A stretch of DNA of 64,000 bases from Rhexocercosporidium sp. MPI-PUGE-AT-0058. Taxonomy: Eukaryota > Ascomycota > Leotiomycetes > Helotiales. The stretch spans positions 1,364,001-1,428,000 of the forward strand of contig JAGTJL010000008.1 of NCBI GenBank assembly GCA_020746875.1, given 5' to 3'. Below the pieces are notes generated by a model. It had not been told where the DNA came from. It did no database searches and saw only the letters and a list, made by a program, of their open reading frames with translations. The position numbers and the translations under genes were made by a program. This document shows positions 57,293-64,000 of this stretch, in pieces. Each line of letters starts with the position of its first letter. Position 1 is the first letter of the stretch.

Positions 57293-57311
57293 AACTCATG
57301 TACCATGAGTT
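57293..57311. repeat. perfect inverted repeat, 8-nt arms
   Basis: AACTCATG-TAC-CATGAGTT: eight-base arms with a three-base centre, about 180 bp upstream of the Myb gene start. Could be a dimeric factor site. Confidence 0.8.
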
Positions 57312-57734
57312 ACTCGGTACTTTGAATCGAGTGAGTGTATGTAGTCAACGAGGCCGTCACCCCTTTCCTGCATATCTCGCCACAGACCGATGAAGCTGGG
57401 GAGGAGGCGCAACAACTACGGTTGAAGTAGCCGCGAGGAGCCGGATGAGAAATGAAGAAAGGGACCAAGTCTCCCATACAAGTAAGTAGAGAGATATGTC
57501 GGCGCATAGAAGACGGAGGAATTTAAAGTACTTTCAATGATCTGATGACTTCTGGGCAACTAGCGGGCATTAAGTAGAGTACGCCGTCAGTACATGCAGT
57601 TGGCTCGAAAGAGATGTCATTGAAAAAGAGTTGCAGGGAAGGAAGATGGCGTAAATAGCTAATTAATGCCTGTCTCGATCCGGTACTTGCGTACTATACT
57701 TGCAGTGACCTCGAGCGGCAGGAAAGCCTAAGAC

Positions 57735-57848
57735 AGGGCAGGGCAGGGTATGTAGTTGGTTCTGGGGGTCGGTATGGTAGGGTAGAGTAGGTAGGGTCGG
57801 TAGGGTAGGTAGGGTAGGGAGGGGAGGGAGAGAAGAGCAGGTAGGGGG
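57735..57848 (+). repeat. GGTAGGG-type G-rich tract
   Basis: Degenerate repetition of GGTAG/GGTAGGG/GGGCA with more than eight runs of three or more G, so G-quadruplex formation is possible on the + strand. It is not the TTAGGG telomere unit. Confidence 0.75.
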
Positions 57849-60800
57849 CCGCCTGCCTTTGACCCCAGGGCGCCTTGTGGACAAGGCTTGCATGCTGCTG
57901 CCCGCCAGTAGATCTGTATGTCTCGAACTGTCATCGCTGTAGTCAGCACGCCGCTCTGCGGGGTTGAACTCGCTCTCGTTCTACTTCGGTTGAGTACGTA
58001 CTGCCCAGTAACTTTACTGTACACTGCTCTGCTACTACTGGATATGTACAGTACATGTCCGGGGAAGTCCTTCTGTGACGAGTCTTGCTTGGTCTCTAAC
58101 TTGCTGCATCTTTCTGCACTACTGGACACTGGTCCACTGTGAACACCTCGCTTGTACAGCACTCCCTGCATTTCATGGCTTGAACTGTGACTACTGTCTT
58201 CCTGTCCTTGTAGTAGCGCGGACATAGACATGGGTGGGCATGGGCAAGGAGACATCGAGATGTAAATCCAAGCGTAACCGCACCTGCGGGAAGGGAGGAG
58301 AATAAAGGAGGGCGAGGATAGTCGAGGTGTGGCGTGTGAGTGTGGGTGACTGCTTGCTGGAGCTCCATCGAGGATCGCCAGAGTCCCAAGTCTGCGTCTA
58401 AGCACGAATTCAAGCGTGTGCTAGCTACTACCATGGAGGCCCTGGAGGCACGAAGCTAAGACGGGAGTCAAGCAAGAAGCATAAGGTAGGTAATTTACTA
58501 TCCCGTACCTTGGCTTGCTGGCGCTGGCAGTGGTAGTACAAGTAGTGGCGGGTGTGAAGAGCCCAAAAGGGACTGTGGAGGAGGAGGGACTATCAGACGA
58601 GGACAATTTAAGCTCATGTTTGCCGGAGCTTTGGCGCATTGTTTGAACAAACAAGGACCAGGACAAGGACCAGGACCAGCAGCTGGCCTATGAACTGGGC
58701 TGAGCTGGCTCACGCTCCTCCTGCTGTTCAATGCTCATCCCATCTCATCAATGCTCCGGGGGTTTAAAGATAGCCGCTTGAAACTAATCTCCAGGTCAAG
58801 CAAGTTAAAGATTATACTCTAAACGAGAGAGCCACCAGCCGGACAATATCGCACGCGGCAAAGCACCAACCCAACGAACGAAGCAGGAGACGGCACGGAA
58901 TACATCACACCGCACGAGGCAGTATGTAGTAGGTGGTGGTGGTGATAGTCCTGTAGTACTGTGCATCCCCTAGCACATTATTGCACAGTCCTGTCTGTAC
59001 CTCCTCCATCGTCCACCCCACAAGCCATACAGCTGGGACGGCGCAAGGCGGACAGCTACGGGAAGTTCTACGGATGGGGGCCGAGAGTTGAGTCCATCAA
59101 GTCGGGCTGCATCGGGGCATTGGTGCATCTGCAATTTCCTGCATTGACGGTGCGGTACGGTGCAAGGCAGTGTAATGTCGTGGAAGCACTACCCTACCTC
59201 CTTGTCGTCGTTGCACAAGCCCGGCTCGAGTCGCTGTTGCTACTGTCCGCAGGAGGGACAGCAGCAGAGCTAGGAAGGAGGAGCTGCTGCTAGGCCTAGC
59301 ATTGAACGTAACCTACTCGTAAGAAGACAGGACTGGAACTGGAAATGGACCAGAAAGGGCGCAGTAGGGCAGAGAAAAGCAAGCATCAAGACCAGGCAAG
59401 GGCAGGGTCAATCAAGCCTGGTTTTCATGCCCGCGGTACGGTGGGTGGCTTTGCTTTTTCTCGAGTATCTCGCATGACGATGGGTGCAGCGCAGAGCACG
59501 TCGTCGCCGTGATTGGCAGCATGGAGCCCGGTGTGGCCAAATCCTGATAGCTCCACGAAGTCTTGCAGATGATGCTTGCTGGTGCTCTGCAGGCCAGACA
59601 CATGAAAAGTACCTACTCGGCTGGGGGCCAGAGGGGAGGGAGGAGGGAGGGTTCGGATTGGCATGGGCATGGGCATGGATTGGCGGGAACCCAATCCACG
59701 GCCACCAAGGACCTGTTTTCAGACCTACGAGTTAGTAAATCGCGGGGTAATCGCGCTTCGTCCCAGCCCTGCAGTCATTAATTTATGTCGCAAGCAGCCT
59801 GTACTGTAGAAGATCAAGCCAATGTTGATCCTCATCCCAGCTCGCCAGACTTCCTCCTCGTCCTTCACCACCCTGTCAGTTCCATGGGACGCTGCCGTTG
59901 GCTTCCCTGCCCTCCTCCACGTCCTCCCCCCTGGTCTTCAGGCCCTTTGAGGCTGCTTGTCCGCTACAGTATTGCCAAATTGCTAGTAACCGCGTGATAC
60001 GCGGGGCGCATTAAGATGGAGGAGGATCCGATCTGGAATCACACATCTGGATTCAGAAATGATTGCGACTGTGACTTCATAGAGACCGTGAGCGAGAAGG
60101 GGGTTGGGGCTTTGGAGCAATTTGAAATTAATGTCTATGCCAACGTGCAGTGGAGATGGGCGCAGTACGAACCCCCGATCGGAGAGAGAATTGCGAATTA
60201 CCGTCGTCCGTCGTCTGTGCCTTCGCGGTGCCTGTGCTGTGCTGACTGTTCGGTGTCCTGTTTGGATCTTCTGTTTGGAAGAAACAACGAGCCAGCCAGC
60301 AGCCAGGGGTGCTGGTATGGATGGTATGGCATGGGAAAATCCGTGATGTGATATGCATGAACTGATCTCGAAGCGCTTGAAGCCTTGAAGTCCCTCGATG
60401 TACCTGTACATTTGTGGACGGACCCCTTGACAATCAGTAGAAAGAGCAACAAAAATAAATACGACATAAAGCATTCAACGAGTAGATGGCTCACAGTTGA
60501 GCAACTGAAGTCTGGAAGAATACACCTGGTGTGGTCCAGCCAACTCCAGACCACCGGGGCTTGATTACGAGGTATTGAATAATCTCTGGCCGAACGATCA
60601 AATCATAGCAGGGCGTTCTATGATGCTATTTCCAATTCGAAGTGTGCGGCCATGGAATGGAATGCTTGCTTGCATCCCTCCTTCCATCCCCCCTAGTGCC
60701 CATCGATCCATCCATGCATGGATGTCATGCGGTGATCCCCGATCAGTGGAAGGAAGTACTGTTACTGTACCATTTCGTTATCTTCATCATCTCGACTTAA

Positions 60801-61481
60801 TGCGATGAGCGCCGGTCTGTTTTGTCTATCATATCGGTCCCGACAGCGATGAGCTCCCAAGTCACCAACAGGAACTTCATTACCAACTCGTCTGTACTGT
60901 AGCCGCAGAGTACCAAGACTTCTTCCGGTGCTAGAACTTGGAGACGAGAAGTGCAGATGCTGGTCTGGCGAGATCCCGTAATTGGGACCAGCGGAGTCAA
61001 GTCACTCACCGACGAAGAACACGCCATGAAATCCCTTGGGTACATAGGACCAAGATACCAAGGGTGTCTAAATACAGCAAAATACAAGACCAGGTGTACC
61101 TCTCTGCGAGCCTGCGGCCCGAAGATCGCCGTACGAAGTCCAGCCGCCGATTTTACTCAAAATGTCCGATAAGCAGGGCCAAAACTGACACATATTTTCG
61201 ATAGAAGCTGCCGAACAAGGCATGGCCTCCCCCATCACACGCTCCTAGAAGCTAGCGCGTCATCCCTCCTTGGCCAGCCAATTCTTTAATGTTCAATGAC
61301 AGTCGTGGGATAACCCCTTTGTGGGAGGCATCCCGAGCGAGCTCACCGGCCCGAGAAACCCTGACCTGGTCCGTGGTGGTTGTGGGTTCCCGAGAGGCGA
61401 GGACTTCTCAATCCGGCTCGCAATCCGAGGAGGAGCGGTTTAAGGTTTTTTTCTGGCGAACGTTCGTCTGTTCAAGCTTAT

Positions 61482-61508
61482 TCATCCTCATCCTCATCCT
61501 CATCCTCA
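61482..61508 (+). repeat. CATCCT hexamer array
   Basis: TCATCC repeated about four and a half times without error; microsatellite-like. Confidence 0.85.
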
Positions 61509-64000
61509 CGATGTTTCACGCAGGCATGTCCTGGACATTGTTGAAAACACGGAAGAGGGGCTCTCGCAAATGGGCAGACAGGCCGAAGCCTGCTCGCAAA
61601 GCCTGGTCGTTTGATCTCCCCTGTTCTGCTGAAAAGTTTGGGCCTTTTTCGGATTTGTTTATTTCATGGCGCTTGGTATTGAAACGGGGATGTCATGACC
61701 AGTGTATGGGACAGAAACATCCTTGCCCAGCGGGCTCCTCTTGCTGGGTTTTGGACAAGGCTGGAATATGGCTTAACCAAATTCGTTCCGTATTGAATTT
61801 GCCAACATCGGGATTCGGATAAATATTTAGTGGACGAAATATAGATACTCGTCTTCTAGAAAAAGTATCATGACAAATACGTCGATCATTTTGACTTCGA
61901 TACCAATTGCCAAATCTCGGGTGCGCAGCATAGCAAAGTGCTGAATCTGGACGAACCAAAACCTCGTGTTACCTGAGTATCAAAACACAATCAACCTGAA
62001 ATCGAACCTAATATCTCCTCTTGGAAAGGATACTTCTGTGACTGAGTGTGTCAGTTCAACTTGTCAATCTGTAGGATCGCAAGTATCGTTTCAATTGCGT
62101 ACGATTCGAGCATATTTGAGAGGCTGAAGCTGAGGAGGCGCCTCATTGTTTGGAGACTCATCCCAGTGCCGTAAATAGGATGGCAGCTAATTCATGACTC
62201 TTGCTGATTTTGGATGGCTTGGTAACATTAGAAGGATGAGCATCCACACTCTAGATACAAAACATCTGCCATCACTGAATTGTCATCCAGTCTTCCAGAC
62301 TTAACAACGGATGACGCTTCAACCATACCATGACATTTACATTCACAGACAACTCTCGCATCATCCCATGGCTGAAGATTTCAGAGTTTCTTGGTTTCTC
62401 GCAAGCCTCGTATGATAATAGCAAAATGACAGAACATGAGTTTGTTCCATCGGATGACTCGAAACAGTCTGAATTCTCACTGACAATCCTTTGTGGCCAC
62501 TGGACGACCTACAGGATGACTGTGCCAAAATAGAAGTCGTAGAAATAGATTGCGAGTCTGTTTCTGAGAATAGAACGGTCCACGAGCAATCGTGCTTCGC
62601 ATGCGACCTCAGACACTAGATCCACGTAAACAAAGTTGCCATTTCGTCTCCCTGACGCACCACTGACTCCCAAAAAATCCTGACGCGGGGGAAAATGTTT
62701 GAGGATGTCACATGTAGAGCACTTGCGTAGTACACGTGATGGCAAAGAATGTTTCGCGTTACGCAGCAAGGGACTCCAAAAATGGACTCCTCTCGCGAAC
62801 CTGCTCGGATGGCGGAATTCCCGTGCAATGTTGAGAAACAACATGTCGGACGAATGTGCGGGTTTCGAAACAAAAACATTCTATTGATAAATTGATAAGC
62901 ACTTTGCAAACTGCGGAGGATTCAGAACCTCGAGAGATCACCAGAAAGGACATGCGCGGAAGGAGAAAATCCCCGCACCAAATGGGATACGAAAGAAACA
63001 AGAGGTAAACAAGCCCTTTGGCCACCTACGCAACACACTCAAGATCGGATCAAACACAGCGCATAGATAGAACCCTGCTGCCCCTCACAATTCGTCATTC
63101 GACACTTGTCAGTGCCGAGAGTTTGTAGAATCTGTGACAGCGGTAAAGAGTCGATCCTCATGCCATGGGCGTTCAAATTGACTTGAAATTGGGTGCGGCC
63201 CCCTGGTCATGTTCGGTCGAGACGATGTCCGAACGTTCTGTGTTTGAGAGCTGGCAATCCGCGCCACGTCCCACGGATTCAGCGGCGGCTCAATGGGGAC
63301 CCTTGATTTCCAGCAGAACAAGAGACGAGGGGATCGGATGGCAGATCGCCACGAGCGTCCTGGAGAACGTACGTACGAGGACAACGAGAATTGAGATGGC
63401 AAGGTATCAAGGCCGGGAGGCGTAAGGCTGCTTGATTACTGCAGAAAATAAAATGGTGTTTATGATGGAACGGCACAAGCGAGGCGAGTCGGATGCCGAG
63501 GGCGAGGATTGAGGGATGAGCTGGCCTGGCTTCCAGTCCTCGACGAACGGTTCTTCCCCCTTCCGAATAACCAGCAATCTCAACCGCGTCTGACTACACC
63601 ACCCCATCACCGTGTTTCTTCAGTCGCTTTGATCGACAATGACGGCCGCCACCAGTTGAAGGTTGAGACGAAGATGATTTGCCGCACAGCTCCGGCGACG
63701 AGGTTCTCCAATGCTGCTTTCTTGGCCGCTGCTGACTTCACTTCCCCACAATCATGCACCCGCGCAAAGAGGGAACTCGGAAATCGCGAGAGCGCGCAGG
63801 CAAGCATTGTATCATGCCACAGGTCAGCATCAGCAGTATCGAAGTAGGTGCATCTTGTTCCTAACACATGATTCGAACCCCGTAATAATCGGTGGTCGTG
63901 ATGCTGATGGTGCCGATACCAATACTCTCACAATTGGTGTACAGCGGACCAGCCGATGGACGAACAAGCAACATGTGGAGTCTTTTCCCCCGGTTCAATC

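Larger units (their letters stand above)
57116..64000. other. 6.9-kb region without a recognised gene
   Basis: No frame on either strand shows a known domain, a signal peptide plus plausible body, or matching splice structure. I saw no tRNA B-box with a matching A-box and no 5S-like sequence. Visible instead are a G-rich GGTAG tract (57735-57848), a CATCCT hexamer array (61482-61508), GGCATG repeats (about 59660) and many TACAGTAC/GTACTGTA words. The right end runs into the window edge. Confidence 0.5.

Noticed and set aside
57735..57848. Interstitial telomere repeat
   Set aside because: Units are GGTAG/GGTAGGG mixtures, not TTAGGG arrays, and there is no orientation switch or subtelomeric gene set.
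59425..59694. Ankyrin-like LHAANHGDD text on the minus strand
   Set aside because: Single short resemblance without repeats on either side; likely chance.
63850..63940. tRNA gene suggested by GGTTCGAATC on the minus strand (near 63880)
   Set aside because: Only a B-box-like word is present; no pairing T-stem, A-box or acceptor stem could be drawn.

Overview
The window is nuclear DNA of a filamentous ascomycete. The evidence is short GT-AG introns (about 46-150 nt) interrupting nearly every gene, plus a typical mould gene set: Zn2Cys6 regulator, MFS sugar porter, CRH and GH76 GPI-anchored wall enzymes, a CBM18 secreted protein and a septation scaffold. Gene content fits Pezizomycotina, perhaps Leotiomycetes, but that rank is a guess. 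I found 17 protein genes with good or fair support and one decayed gene. I saw no rRNA, tRNA, CRISPR or transposon. Exon limits below were worked out by hand from splice signals and frame continuity; in every multi-exon gene model other than the relic, the summed exons are a multiple of three.

Layout. 0.2-1.5 kb: a condensation-type acyltransferase (-) at the left edge. 1.5-5.4 kb: low-complexity intergenic DNA. 5.4-10.8 kb: a kinesin-4-like motor (+). 12.1-12.9 kb: a short-chain dehydrogenase relic (+). 14.3-18.2 kb: an FAD/NAD(P) oxidoreductase (-) and ALG2 (-). 18.7-19.5 kb: a peroxisomal enoyl-CoA isomerase-like protein (+) diverging from ALG2. 19.8-25.5 kb: an intronless Cdc11/Nud1-like septation scaffold (-), diverging from a large unrecognised disordered protein with a PP1-type RVxF motif (26.2-30.4 kb, +). 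31.8-35.9 kb: a Kcs1-type inositol polyphosphate kinase (+). 36.5-38.5 kb: EME1/Mms4 (+). 39.1-39.6 kb: a small secreted triple chitin-binding protein (-).

40.7-47.3 kb is the most interesting block. A Zn2Cys6 regulator (+) and an MFS sugar porter (-) converge. The porter is divergent from an AnmK-family sugar kinase (+) that closely resembles fungal levoglucosan kinase. Regulator, importer and kinase together look like an anhydrosugar utilisation module; that link is inference. 48.3-53.3 kb holds two GPI-anchored wall cross-linking enzymes, GH76 Dfg5/Dcw1-type (+) and CRH-type GH16 (-), flanking a small putative CaaX protein (-). 56.3-57.1 kb: a Myb/SANT protein (-). 57.1-64 kb: no gene recognised, but simple repeats, G-rich tracts and many copies of a TACAGTAC-like word.

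Several genes act in nuclear division and repair (kinesin, Cdc11-like, EME1). The Cdc11-like/RVxF divergent promoter and the EME1 promoter both carry a CACGTG box followed by an AACGCGAAA element resembling G1/S MBF/SBF sites.
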